From: Bacteroidales bacterium
Lineage (GTDB): Bacteria > Bacteroidota > Bacteroidia > Bacteroidales > P3
Assembly: GCA_004551865.1 (NCBI GenBank)
Contig: SFPR01000002.1
Coordinates: forward strand, 1 to 64,000
Reading direction: 5' to 3'
Length of the DNA: 64,000 bases
Both the position numbers and the translations under genes were made by a program. Positions 1-8,765 of the stretch are shown in pieces; the stretch's first letter is position 1; every line of letters begins with the position of its first letter. The notes under the pieces are model-generated. The model was given only the letters and a program-made list of their open reading frames with translations. It had not been told where the DNA came from and made no database searches.

Positions 1-1018
1 ATTCTGTCAGGCTCACTATTTCCCTGATTTTTGCTCCTCCTCCCGTCAATACTATACCGGCAATCAACTTTTTGCTAAAATCGGTATTGTGTATCTCATA
101 TTGTATTTGTTCCAAAATCATCTCTACCCTTGCTTTCATGATTTTGGTAAGTGTCAAGACAGATATTTCTCTTGGCGGTTTGCCTCTGAAACCCGGTATT
201 GAAATTATTTCATTTTGCGAATTGTCTGTCTCCAAACATCTTCCGAAACCTATCTTCAAAGCCTCTGCCTGAGTTTTGATTATTGAACAACCCTCCTTTA
301 TATCTTCTGTTATCACATTGCCTGCCAACGGTATGACTGCCGTATGTCTCAAAATGCCCTCATGGAAAATAGCAATGTCGGTTGTTCCTCCTCCTATATC
401 GACAAGACATATTCCTGCATCTTTTTCCATATTATTGACTACTGCTTCTGCCGAGGCAATAGGCTCCAATATAAGTTCCTTTACCGTATAGCCTGCAAGA
501 CGCACGCTGTGATAAACATTTTGTATATTGGCAACATTACCCGTTATCAGATTGAAGTCTCCTGCCAAGCACTTTCCCACTCTTCCGACAGGATTGATTG
601 TGCTTGCATCTCCATCTATACTATAACTTTGAGCAATAACATGAATAATTTGTTCCCCCGGAGGAAGTGCAATGTTATTCTGGTCTTTTTTCAACTTCTC
701 CACATCTTGTATTGTTATGATGTGGTCGTCTTCCGGTATCATTATATTGCCTCTTTGAGGCTGACTCTTTATATTGTGTCCTGCAATACCTACATATACT
801 TCTTTAACCTGATAATTTGCCATTGCTTCTGCCTGCTCGACCGCTTGTTTGATAGCAGTTGCAGTCAGTTCTATATTTTTAACAACTCCTCTTTCTACAC
901 CGCTTGAGGTTGTCTTACCCATTCCTATGATAGATATCTTCCCCTCTTCATCCCTTTGTCCTATAAAAACGGCAATCTTTGTCGTTCCTACATCTATACC
1001 AACTACTATGTTTTCCAT
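1..1018 (-). CDS. ftsA: Cell division protein FtsA (3' end beyond window)
   Basis: The frame is open from the ATG at 1018 to the window edge, giving about 339 residues of a protein usually over 400 long. It starts MENIVVGIDVGTTKIAVF, the phosphate-1 loop of the actin/ASKHA fold, and near the edge carries VLTGGGA, the adenosine-binding motif of FtsA. FtsA is the actin-like protein that tethers FtsZ filaments to the membrane at the division site. It is the last visible gene of the dcw cluster, 16 bp after ftsQ. ftsZ is expected next, outside the window. The C-terminal amphipathic membrane helix cannot be seen. Confidence 0.95.
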   Translation of the reverse strand, partial: MENIVVGIDVGTTKIAVFIGQRDEEGKISIIGMGKTTSSGVERGVVKNIELTATAIKQAVEQAEAMANYQVKEVYVGIAGHNIKSQPQRGNIMIPEDDHIITIQDVEKLKKDQNNIALPPGEQIIHVIAQSYSIDGDASTINPVGRVGKCLAGDFNLITGNVANIQNVYHSVRLAGYTVKELILEPIASAEAVVNNMEKDAGICLVDIGGGTTDIAIFHEGILRHTAVIPLAGNVITEDIKEGCSIIKTQAEALKIGFGRCLETDNSQNEIISIPGFRGKPPREISVLTLTKIMKARVEMILEQIQYEIHNTDFSKKLIAGIVLTGGGAKIREIVSLTE

Positions 1019-1034
1019 ATTTCAAAAATTTTGA

Positions 1035-1796
1035 TTATTTTCTCGTGCAAATCACTTGATTGTTAAATTCCAAATTCACTTCACTATAATTATCCCAACC
1101 ATGCTTTGAAAATCCATACTTGTACAAATAATGCAACTTGTTCAGTTTTTCCTCCATGCTTTCGGTACTGCCCAACAAAATTACATAATCTCCCACTTTT
1201 GGAAGCAACTGAAAGCCTTTTTTTTTGGAATAATATATCTGATCTATCTGATGTTTCAAAATGTCATCTTTGTTGATTGCCAACACCATATTGCAAATAT
1301 CGTTGTAGATGGGGAAAGCAACCGAGTCGATAATTGTCTTTCTTTTCACTCTTGTTTTCAAATCTCCATTCACAATCAAAACATTTGCAGCTCTTGTTTT
1401 GCTAATATCACAAACTTCTTTGTTCTCATCTACATAGAATTGTCCGCCATCTGATGTGTAAATTCGTGCAATCGGTCTGTTTTGTCTTACTTCCACATTG
1501 AGTTTACCTCCCAAAGTAAGATAGACATTCGCATTCGCGACAAAATTTTGTTTCAAAAGGTATTCTTCAATCTCCTCTCCGTTTACCTCTTTCCTCTTTT
1601 TGGAAAGGGGATTGCCAAATCGTTTTGAAATCATGGTCGAAACGTCTCTCTTATCAATGAGTGTATCACCACCGGCATACTCAACGGTGATATTAATTTG
1701 GGCAATACCAAAATTTCTCATGCTTATGTTGGCGACAATCACAACAATAATCACAAGTATGAGAATAATGAAAAACCGTATTGCTCTCTTATTCAT
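1035..1796 (-). CDS. ftsQ: Cell division protein FtsQ/DivIB
   Basis: The 253-residue protein has a short basic cytoplasmic end and one membrane segment at about residues 8-25 (FFIILILVIIVVIVAN). An extracytoplasmic POTRA-like region follows (INITVEYAGGDTLIDKRDV, then NFVANANVYLTLGGKLNVEV) and a C-terminal beta-rich domain. This is the FtsQ architecture, a divisome scaffold linking FtsL/FtsB to late division proteins. The identity rests on this layout and on the position between murC and ftsA; primary sequence is poorly conserved in this family. The start overlaps the end of murC by 8 bp, so translation is probably coupled. Confidence 0.87.
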   Translation of the reverse strand: MNKRAIRFFIILILVIIVVIVANISMRNFGIAQINITVEYAGGDTLIDKRDVSTMISKRFGNPLSKKRKEVNGEEIEEYLLKQNFVANANVYLTLGGKLNVEVRQNRPIARIYTSDGGQFYVDENKEVCDISKTRAANVLIVNGDLKTRVKRKTIIDSVAFPIYNDICNMVLAINKDDILKHQIDQIYYSKKKGFQLLPKVGDYVILLGSTESMEEKLNKLHYLYKYGFSKHGWDNYSEVNLEFNNQVICTRK

Positions 1797-3141
1797 TTTC
1801 TTTCAACAAATCTGTAATAGGTTCGACCAATTTGTCAATATCTCCGGCTCCCATGGTTACAAGCAATTCGGGATTTAATGCTTCAAGCAAAGGAAAAAGT
1901 TGAGATTTATCGACACAATACTTATCCATTTTATTGATTTTGTGCAATATCATCTTTGACGACACTCCTGCAATCGGCTCTTCTCTTGCAGGATATATTG
2001 GTAAAAGTATCACATCGTCAAGTTGTTCCAAAGACTTTGCAAACTCGTCGGCAAAATCCTTCGTTCTCGAATACAAATGGGGCTGAAATACTCCGCAAAG
2101 CCTCTTGTCGGGATACAACTCTCTCAAAGAAGAAATAGTTGCATCTATTTCCTGAGGGTGATGTGCATAATCATCATAATAAATCGTCGAATCGGTTTTC
2201 AGTCTCAAATCAAAACGACGCTTCATTCCCGAGAATGAACTCAAAGCTGCACGCATTTCATACTCACCTACTCCCAAAGAGCATGCAACAGCCAAGGCTA
2301 CAACTGCGTTTTCTATGTTGTGTCTTCCCGGATAAGTCATCTGCATATCGTAATAGACCTTCTCGGGAGTATAAAAGTCAAAATAATACTTTCCTTTGCT
2401 CACTCTTATGTTTGCAGCATGATAGTCGGTTTGCTCAAGCAAAGAATAGCTCAAAGATTTGTGTTCAAAATCTATACGCTCGCAAAGAGTGTCTTTGACA
2501 AACAACTTTCCGCTTTTGTCAGTCTTGTCGGCAAAACAAGCAAAAGCCTTTTCTACTTCAGACAATGTGCCATAAATATCCAAATGGTCTGCTTCGACAG
2601 AGGTTATTACACTCATGTATGGAGAGAGTTGCAAAAATGAGCGGTCATACTCGTCGGCTTCCACAACCACATAGTCCGAATCAGGATTGATAAGGCAATT
2701 TGTGTGATAGTTGTTTGATATGCCGCCAAGGAATGCACTACACCCGATATTGCTTTTGGTCAATATGTGGGCTATCATTCCGCTTGTCGTTGTTTTACCA
2801 TGAGTACCTGCAACGGCTATTGTTTTCTTTTGGCTTGTAATCAGCCCGAGAACCTCCGAACGTTTCTTTACCACAAGAGCGTTTTCTCTTGCATATTGCA
2901 AAATACGATTGTCATCTCCTATTGCAGGAGTATAAATCACCATGTCGATATGTCGGCTTGCTATGTGAGAAGGGTCATCTTCGTACTTTATGTCCATACC
3001 CTCGGCAGCCAACTCCTCGGTAAGGGCAGTAGGAGTTCTGTCATAGCCGAGAATATTGTTGCCCGTCTGCTTCAAATATCTCGCTATGGCACTCATGCCT
3101 ATTCCTCCTATACCGACAAAGTAATATGTTTTCGATTTCAT
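1789..3141 (-). CDS. murC: UDP-N-acetylmuramate--L-alanine ligase MurC
   Basis: The 450-residue enzyme adds L-alanine to UDP-MurNAc with ATP, the first peptide step of peptidoglycan synthesis in the cytoplasm. The N-terminal Rossmann motif GIGGIGMSAIARYL is near residue 10, and the Mur-ligase P-loop AGTHGKTTTSGMIAHIL is near residue 110. VVVEADEYDRSFL and YYDDYAHHPQEI are typical of MurC. Length matches the family. It overlaps murG by 4 bp and ftsQ by 8 bp. No ddl gene lies between murC and ftsQ. Confidence 0.98.
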   Translation of the reverse strand: MKSKTYYFVGIGGIGMSAIARYLKQTGNNILGYDRTPTALTEELAAEGMDIKYEDDPSHIASRHIDMVIYTPAIGDDNRILQYARENALVVKKRSEVLGLITSQKKTIAVAGTHGKTTTSGMIAHILTKSNIGCSAFLGGISNNYHTNCLINPDSDYVVVEADEYDRSFLQLSPYMSVITSVEADHLDIYGTLSEVEKAFACFADKTDKSGKLFVKDTLCERIDFEHKSLSYSLLEQTDYHAANIRVSKGKYYFDFYTPEKVYYDMQMTYPGRHNIENAVVALAVACSLGVGEYEMRAALSSFSGMKRRFDLRLKTDSTIYYDDYAHHPQEIDATISSLRELYPDKRLCGVFQPHLYSRTKDFADEFAKSLEQLDDVILLPIYPAREEPIAGVSSKMILHKINKMDKYCVDKSQLFPLLEALNPELLVTMGAGDIDKLVEPITDLLKENE

Positions 3142-4256
3142 TTGCTTTCTTTTTTCTTTACAAGTTTGTCAATTTCTTCCACTATCCTCTTGTCGGCATC
3201 TCTTATTCCCATTTGAGACATATTGAACGACATATTTTGCCTCAACACCTCATCATTCAAAACCCTGTCAAGCTCACTTATCAAAGTTTCTCTTGCATCC
3301 GCATCTTTGACCATGAGAGCTGCATTCTTAGATACTAATGCACTTGCATTCTTTGTTTGATGGTCTTCTGCAACATTTGGAGAAGGAACCAATATAGATG
3401 GTTTTCCGACAATGCAAAGTTCAGAAATGGCTATCGCTCCTGCACGAGATATTATCACATCGGCAACAGAATATGCCAAGTCCATATCATAGACAAACTC
3501 ATATACCTTTATATGATTGCTTTTCAAGCTCTCAACCTTTTCTTTGGCTTTCTCAAAGAACCACTTTCCCGTCTGCCATATCAGTTGTATGTCATTCTTT
3601 TCAAAATAGTCCAACGAATTGTATATGCTTTCGTTTATAGTCAATGCACCCAAACTTCCGCCTACGACCAAAACTGTTCTCTTTGTCTTGTCCAAAGAAA
3701 ATGTTGAAAGAGCTTTAAGTTTGATTTGCTCAATGTTTTCTCCCAAACTAGAAATGGATTGTCTTATAGGATTGCCTGTAAAAACTATCTTTTTGTAATC
3801 AAACCATCGGTCCATATTGTCGTACGCCACACAAATCAAATCGACATGCTCTGCCAAAATCTTGTTGGTTGCTCCCGGAAAAGAGTTCTGTTCCTGAATG
3901 ATTGTGGGAACGTGTTTTGACACAGCTGCAGCCAAAGTAGGTCCTGAAGCATATCCGCCCACTCCAACAACCACATCGGGCGAAAAAGATTTGACTATCT
4001 TCTTTGCTTTCAGAGTGGAATATAAAACTTTGAATGGAAGGGCAATGTTCTTCCATAGTTTCTTTCTCTGAAAACCCGAAATCGGCAAACCTATTATCTG
4101 GTATCCTGCTTGTGGAACTTTTTGCATTTCCATTTTGCCCTTTGCTCCCACAAACAACACCTGAGCATCAGGATACTTAGCTCTCAAAGCATTAGCTATT
4201 GCAATAGCAGGAAAAATATGTCCTCCTGTTCCTCCTCCACTGATTATCGCTTTCAT
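3138..4256 (-). CDS. murG: UDP-GlcNAc:lipid I GlcNAc transferase MurG
   Basis: The 372-residue peripheral membrane glycosyltransferase turns lipid I into lipid II on the inner face of the cytoplasmic membrane. The N-terminal G-loop ISGGGTGGHIFPAIAIANAL is the MurG signature. A second glycine loop (VVGGSLGALTINESI) and the donor-binding stretch ISRAGAIAISEL follow, with PNVAEDHQTKNA close behind. Length fits the family. It lies 1 bp after ftsW and overlaps murC by 4 bp, so it belongs to the same transcript. Confidence 0.98.
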   Translation of the reverse strand: MKAIISGGGTGGHIFPAIAIANALRAKYPDAQVLFVGAKGKMEMQKVPQAGYQIIGLPISGFQRKKLWKNIALPFKVLYSTLKAKKIVKSFSPDVVVGVGGYASGPTLAAAVSKHVPTIIQEQNSFPGATNKILAEHVDLICVAYDNMDRWFDYKKIVFTGNPIRQSISSLGENIEQIKLKALSTFSLDKTKRTVLVVGGSLGALTINESIYNSLDYFEKNDIQLIWQTGKWFFEKAKEKVESLKSNHIKVYEFVYDMDLAYSVADVIISRAGAIAISELCIVGKPSILVPSPNVAEDHQTKNASALVSKNAALMVKDADARETLISELDRVLNDEVLRQNMSFNMSQMGIRDADKRIVEEIDKLVKKKESK

Positions 4257-4257
4257 A

Positions 4258-5481
4258 TCATTCTTGTTTTAATTCCCCATTATTATCTTCTGATTTCACA
4301 GAATTATCTTCAAGTTTCATTTCTTCAGAACTCCGTTCTGTTTCTCCATCTTGGCTTTTTGCCGACTCAACACTTATGTTCAGCATAATGCCCAAGGCAG
4401 CACTGCTGACAAGCAGAGATGTTCCTCCATAACTTATGAACGGCAATGTCTGCCCTGTAACAGGCAGCAAACCCGTTGCAACCATCATGTTCACCAAAGC
4501 CTGAAAAACAATCATGAACCCTATGCCCACAGATGCATACCTTCCGAACAACCCCCTTGCATTCCTCGATATTTTCAGCGACCGATAAAAAAGTACAAAA
4601 AACAAACCTGCCACAACAATACCGAAGATTATTCCTCCCTCTTCCAAAATGATTGCAAAAATAAAATCGTTGTGAGACTCGCTCAAAAACCGTCCCTGAG
4701 TTGTATTTCCTATACCTTTGCCCAACAAACCTCCCGTGGCGATTGCCATTGTTGCTGTGTTTGGTTGGGTAATTTCCTCTCTGTCTGAGTTCAACCACAA
4801 ATTCACACGACTATACCATGTTCCGCTTCGCTCCAAAATATCGGGATTTACCTTGTACAGCCCGAGAACAGACAAGCACAAAAACAAACCCACGGGAACT
4901 ATCATGATATAATCTCTGAACTTTGCTCCTGCAATTATAATCATGACATAGCAACCCAAAAACACCAAAGCACTTGTAGAAAAATTCTCGGGGAAAATAA
5001 GTAAGCAGACTACTGCCATTTTAACAATCAGCTTATAGAAGTTCTTTCTCTCTTTTATACCGTCTTTCAACAAACTAAGCTCATTGGCAATATAGAGGAC
5101 AAGAACATATTTTACTATTTCGGAGGGTTGAAACTGTCCTATACCCGGCAAAGAAATCCATCTTGCTGCTCCCTCTCCGAACAATCGTCCCAAAATAAGA
5201 GTAAACAAAAGCAATACCACGGAACCGCCATAAGCAATCTTTATGTATTTAGAATAGTGAACATACTTGATGCGATGAAAGATATATGTAATGAGAAGAC
5301 CTGCGAGCAATAAGCCGAAATGTTTGAGAAACATTTTTGCAATATCTCCTCCCATTTTGTCATAAACAGCCTTCCCCATCGAGCTGTACACCTCTAAAAG
5401 GGAAATAAGCATCAGAAGGATATATACTATCCAAACTACTTTGTCTCCTCCTATCTTAAACCTTTTAGCACTTATCTTCAT
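4258..5481 (-). CDS. ftsW: Lipid II polymerase FtsW (SEDS family)
   Basis: The 407-residue protein has about ten hydrophobic segments and SEDS-family motifs: FGEGAARWISLPGIGQFQPSE, a loop with a central WYSRVNLWL, and GLLPVTGQTLPFISYGGTSLL near the end. FtsW polymerises glycan strands at the septum with its partner class B PBP, encoded upstream in the same cluster. The last 30 or so residues are a charged cytoplasmic tail rich in Glu, Ser and Asn. It follows the short MurD-like gene by 27 bp. Confidence 0.97.
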   Translation of the reverse strand: MKISAKRFKIGGDKVVWIVYILLMLISLLEVYSSMGKAVYDKMGGDIAKMFLKHFGLLLAGLLITYIFHRIKYVHYSKYIKIAYGGSVVLLLFTLILGRLFGEGAARWISLPGIGQFQPSEIVKYVLVLYIANELSLLKDGIKERKNFYKLIVKMAVVCLLIFPENFSTSALVFLGCYVMIIIAGAKFRDYIMIVPVGLFLCLSVLGLYKVNPDILERSGTWYSRVNLWLNSDREEITQPNTATMAIATGGLLGKGIGNTTQGRFLSESHNDFIFAIILEEGGIIFGIVVAGLFFVLFYRSLKISRNARGLFGRYASVGIGFMIVFQALVNMMVATGLLPVTGQTLPFISYGGTSLLVSSAALGIMLNISVESAKSQDGETERSSEEMKLEDNSVKSEDNNGELKQE

Positions 5482-5508
5482 GGCATCACAAAATATCAGA
5501 CTTTCAAC

Positions 5509-6045
5509 CTACAAATTATTGACAAAGTTCAAAAATCGTTCTCCGTTTGTTTCTGCCTCTTGTTCGTTTCCCGAAGCCGGGGAATAAATGACAACATCAG
5601 GCTCGTTTGCAAAATAGTAAGCTGTCTTGACAGCCTCCTCCAAAGTGTTGAGTTGTATAAAATTCGTAATGGTCGAAAATGTTTTCTTGATATTGGCTCT
5701 GTCCTCTCCCACCATTATGAGAGTATGAACTTTCTGTTTGACCTCATCGACCAAAGATGTAAGTTCTTGTATATTCTCCCCCGCTTCCAAAATCCAAATT
5801 ATGGGATTGCTTGTCTGTTCAAAGGTAAACCAAGTCGAATTGGGTTTGACACTCTTTGCATCATCAACATAGTTCACTCCCTTTATGTTTGCCACGACCT
5901 CGTTTTTGTGTCTCATCGAACGACTATCGGAAAACATATTGTGAAGAGTATTGTTTCGCGAACGTATATATTCGGAATAGTTTCTTTCTGCCAAATTGCC
6001 ATAGAGCGAACGTCTGCCCTGAACAGCCAAATCTTCTATATTCAT
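5509..6045 (-). CDS. C-terminal MurD-like domain only (degenerate MurD in the dcw cluster)
   Basis: This 178-residue protein sits between mraY and ftsW, where murD (about 445 residues) normally lies. From about residue 45 it resembles the third domain of MurD: GVNYVDDAKSVKPNST (compare INDSKATN), a beta-alpha repeat with HTLIMVGEDRANI, LEEAVKTAYYFA, and VVIYSPASGN (compare LLSPACAS). The UMP-binding and ATP-binding domains with the P-loop and catalytic residues are absent. The first 45 residues do not resemble a MurD N-terminus. mraY ends normally only 7 bp upstream, so no hidden N-terminal exon or frameshift can restore it. The substrate-loop Phe and following motif are replaced. It cannot be an active D-Glu ligase alone. 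It may be a relic or have a structural or regulatory role. MurD activity must come from elsewhere. Confidence 0.75.
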   Translation of the reverse strand: MNIEDLAVQGRRSLYGNLAERNYSEYIRSRNNTLHNMFSDSRSMRHKNEVVANIKGVNYVDDAKSVKPNSTWFTFEQTSNPIIWILEAGENIQELTSLVDEVKQKVHTLIMVGEDRANIKKTFSTITNFIQLNTLEEAVKTAYYFANEPDVVIYSPASGNEQEAETNGERFLNFVNNL

Positions 6046-6052
6046 ATCTGTG

Positions 6053-7306
6053 TTATCTTAGTTTAAGTGTTACTATTGTGGTTACTGCAAGTATGATACA
6101 GATTATCATAAACCTTTGAACTATCTTTGGTTCTGCATATCCTTTCTTTTGATAGTGGTGATGCAAAGGAGCCATAAGGAACAATCTCTTTCCTTCTCCA
6201 TACCTCTTTTTGGTAAATTTGAAATAAGACACCTGCAAAACGACCGAACAAGTTTCGGCAACAAAGATTCCGCAAAGAATAGGTATCAACAATTCTTTCC
6301 TTATCAATATGGCAAACACTGCAATGATACCTCCGATTGCCAACGAACCCGTATCGCCCATGAATACTTGTGCAGGATAGGTGTTATACCAAAGAAAGCC
6401 CACGGTAGCCCCCACAAAGGCAGATATATATATTGTAAGCTCTCCCACATTCGGTATATACATTATATTAAGGTAGTTGGCAAAGATAATATTTCCCGAC
6501 ACCCATGCAAGAAGTGCAAGACAAGCTCCGATAATTGCGGAAGTTCCTGTTGCCAAACCATCAATGCCATCCGTCAGATTAGCTCCGTTTGATATTGCAG
6601 TGATAAAGAAAATAACGATAGGAATGAAAATAATCCACGCATAATCCTTGTAATCTTTGCCTATCCACTTTATCAACCAACTATAATCAAACTCATTGTT
6701 CTTGACAAAAGGAATTGTAGTCTTGGTAGAGCGTGCAGACTCTTTCATAAACTCTGTTTTTGCTTGCTGATAGTCCGATTGTCGTTGCAAGTTGTGATTT
6801 TGAGAATAGGTTGCAATCTCTTGTTTTTCTTTGATTGTTATATCGGGGTGAAAATACATCATGCAACCAACCACCACACCAAGTATGACTTGTCCGACTA
6901 TTTTCAATTTGCCGCTCAAACCTGCTTTGTTCTTTTTGAAAACTTTGATATAATCATCTATAAAACCCAAAGCTCCGAGCCAAACGGTGGTAATCAACAT
7001 TATGATTACATATATGTTATCCAGCTTGGCAAACAACAAAGTTGGAACAAGAATTGCCGCAAGTATGATAAGACCTCCCATTGTTGGAGTACCTTCCTTG
7101 GCTTTCTGTCCCTCCAATCCCAAATCTCTCACAGTCTCTCCGACTTGTTTTTTTCGCAAAAGTTCGATGAGTTTTTTGCCAAACACAATCGTAATTAACA
7201 GCGACGTTATTATTGCACCTGCCGCTCTGAATGATATATACTGAAATACGCCCGCTCCCGGGATATTCAATGTATCGTGTAACCAACCAAACAAATAATA
7301 TAACAT
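6053..7306 (-). CDS. mraY: Phospho-MurNAc-pentapeptide transferase MraY
   Basis: The 417-residue polytopic enzyme makes lipid I from UDP-MurNAc-pentapeptide and undecaprenyl phosphate. Visible signatures are [31 protein letters not shown] (Asp-Asp pair), [27 protein letters not shown] and [14 protein letters not shown]. Like other Bacteroidota MraY, it carries a longer hydrophilic insert, here about residues 150-215, rich in Gln, Lys and Thr. The start is the only ATG before the first membrane helix. It lies 20 bp after murE. Confidence 0.98.
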   Translation of the reverse strand: MLYYLFGWLHDTLNIPGAGVFQYISFRAAGAIITSLLITIVFGKKLIELLRKKQVGETVRDLGLEGQKAKEGTPTMGGLIILAAILVPTLLFAKLDNIYVIIMLITTVWLGALGFIDDYIKVFKKNKAGLSGKLKIVGQVILGVVVGCMMYFHPDITIKEKQEIATYSQNHNLQRQSDYQQAKTEFMKESARSTKTTIPFVKNNEFDYSWLIKWIGKDYKDYAWIIFIPIVIFFITAISNGANLTDGIDGLATGTSAIIGACLALLAWVSGNIIFANYLNIMYIPNVGELTIYISAFVGATVGFLWYNTYPAQVFMGDTGSLAIGGIIAVFAILIRKELLIPILCGIFVAETCSVVLQVSYFKFTKKRYGEGKRLFLMAPLHHHYQKKGYAEPKIVQRFMIICIILAVTTIVTLKLR

Positions 7307-7325
7307 ATCTCTATCCTCTTTATAA

Positions 7326-8765
7326 TCAATACTTCATTATTTCTTCCTTGTCATCAAAATGATGCTTCACACCATTTATTTCCTGATAGGTCTCATGACC
7401 TTTCCCTGCAATCAGAATAATATCATTCTTGCTGCCTGCCAATTGTGCCGCAAGTTTAATCGCTTCCCTTCTGTCGGTAATGCAGAACACTTGACTTATG
7501 TCTGAGATACCCTCTTTCATGTCTTCCAATATGCTTTCGGGATTTTCACTTCGAGGATTATCCGATGTGAGTATCAGAATATCACTTCCCTTTTGTGCAA
7601 TAGCTGCCATTTCAGGACGCTTTGTCTTGTCTCTGTCGCCGCCACAACCAACAACGGTTATCAGTTTTCCTGCTATTCTTATCGAATTGATAGTCGAGAT
7701 AACATTGTCCAAAGCATCGGGAGTGTGAGCATAATCTATTATTGCAACTGCTCCATTTTTCAAAGAATGCGGTTCAAATCTTCCGTCGGCAGCCCTCAGT
7801 TTGCTGAGAGCAATCAGTGTTTCGCTCTCACTCACACCACACAAGCGTGCAATAGAATAAATAGCCAACAGATTGTAAGCATTGAACTTGCCGACAAGAA
7901 GAGTATTGACTTCCTTGCCATTGATTTCGAGCAACAAGCCCTCAAAACAATTCTCAATAATCTTCGCCTTAAAATCTGCAGGCTTGGTCAAACTATATGA
8001 GTACTTCCTTGCTTTTGTATCTTCAAGCATCTTTTCTCCGTTTCTGTCGTCAATGTTGGTCAAAGCAAACGCCTCTTTGGGTAACATATCGAAGAAAGCC
8101 TTTTTTGCCTTTATGTAGTTGGCAAAAGTCTTGTGATAATCAAGGTGGTCATGAGTGATATTGCTAAAAACTGCTCCTGAAAAGTTCAATCCTGCAATCC
8201 TTTGCTGCACAACGGCATGAGAACTAACCTCCATAAAAACGAACTCACAGCCTGAGGCAACCATGTCTGAAAGAAGTTCGTTCAAACTCAGAACATCGGG
8301 AGTTGTTCTTTCGGTAGGATAATCCTTGTCGCCAATCTTATTTACTATGGTAGAAATCAACCCACACTTAAATCCCAAAGAAGAGAAAAGATTGAAAGAC
8401 AAGGTGGCAGTTGTTGTCTTACCATTTGTTCCTGTTATGCCGACTAATTTCAGCTGAGAAGAAGGATTGTCATAAAAATTCCTTGCAATAAGTCCGAGAG
8501 AATATGAACTATCTTCAACTCTTATGTAAACAACACCGTCTTTAAGCTCTTGCGGAAGAGTTTGAGCAACAATTACAACAGCACCTTTTTCTATTGCAGC
8601 ACCTATATATTGATGTCCGTCGGCAACAGTTCCTCTTTGGGCAACGAAAAGAGTGTTGCAAGACACCTTTCGCGAATCAAATTGCACATTGTCAATAGAT
8701 ACGTCAGCCTGCCCTACCCGTTGCAAAACAGCAACACCTTTCAATAAATCAGACAATTTTTTCAT
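7326..8765 (-). CDS. murE: UDP-MurNAc-L-Ala-D-Glu--meso-DAP ligase MurE
   Basis: The 479-residue cytoplasmic ligase adds the third amino acid of the stem peptide. The P-loop is [14 protein letters not shown] near residue 110. [15 protein letters not shown] and [18 protein letters not shown] follow, then [14 protein letters not shown]. The C-terminal domain contains [18 protein letters not shown] is the known determinant of meso-diaminopimelate specificity, so the peptidoglycan is probably DAP-type. It overlaps ftsI by 4 bp. Confidence 0.97.
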   Translation of the reverse strand: MKKLSDLLKGVAVLQRVGQADVSIDNVQFDSRKVSCNTLFVAQRGTVADGHQYIGAAIEKGAVVIVAQTLPQELKDGVVYIRVEDSSYSLGLIARNFYDNPSSQLKLVGITGTNGKTTTATLSFNLFSSLGFKCGLISTIVNKIGDKDYPTERTTPDVLSLNELLSDMVASGCEFVFMEVSSHAVVQQRIAGLNFSGAVFSNITHDHLDYHKTFANYIKAKKAFFDMLPKEAFALTNIDDRNGEKMLEDTKARKYSYSLTKPADFKAKIIENCFEGLLLEINGKEVNTLLVGKFNAYNLLAIYSIARLCGVSESETLIALSKLRAADGRFEPHSLKNGAVAIIDYAHTPDALDNVISTINSIRIAGKLITVVGCGGDRDKTKRPEMAAIAQKGSDILILTSDNPRSENPESILEDMKEGISDISQVFCITDRREAIKLAAQLAGSKNDIILIAGKGHETYQEINGVKHHFDDKEEIMKY

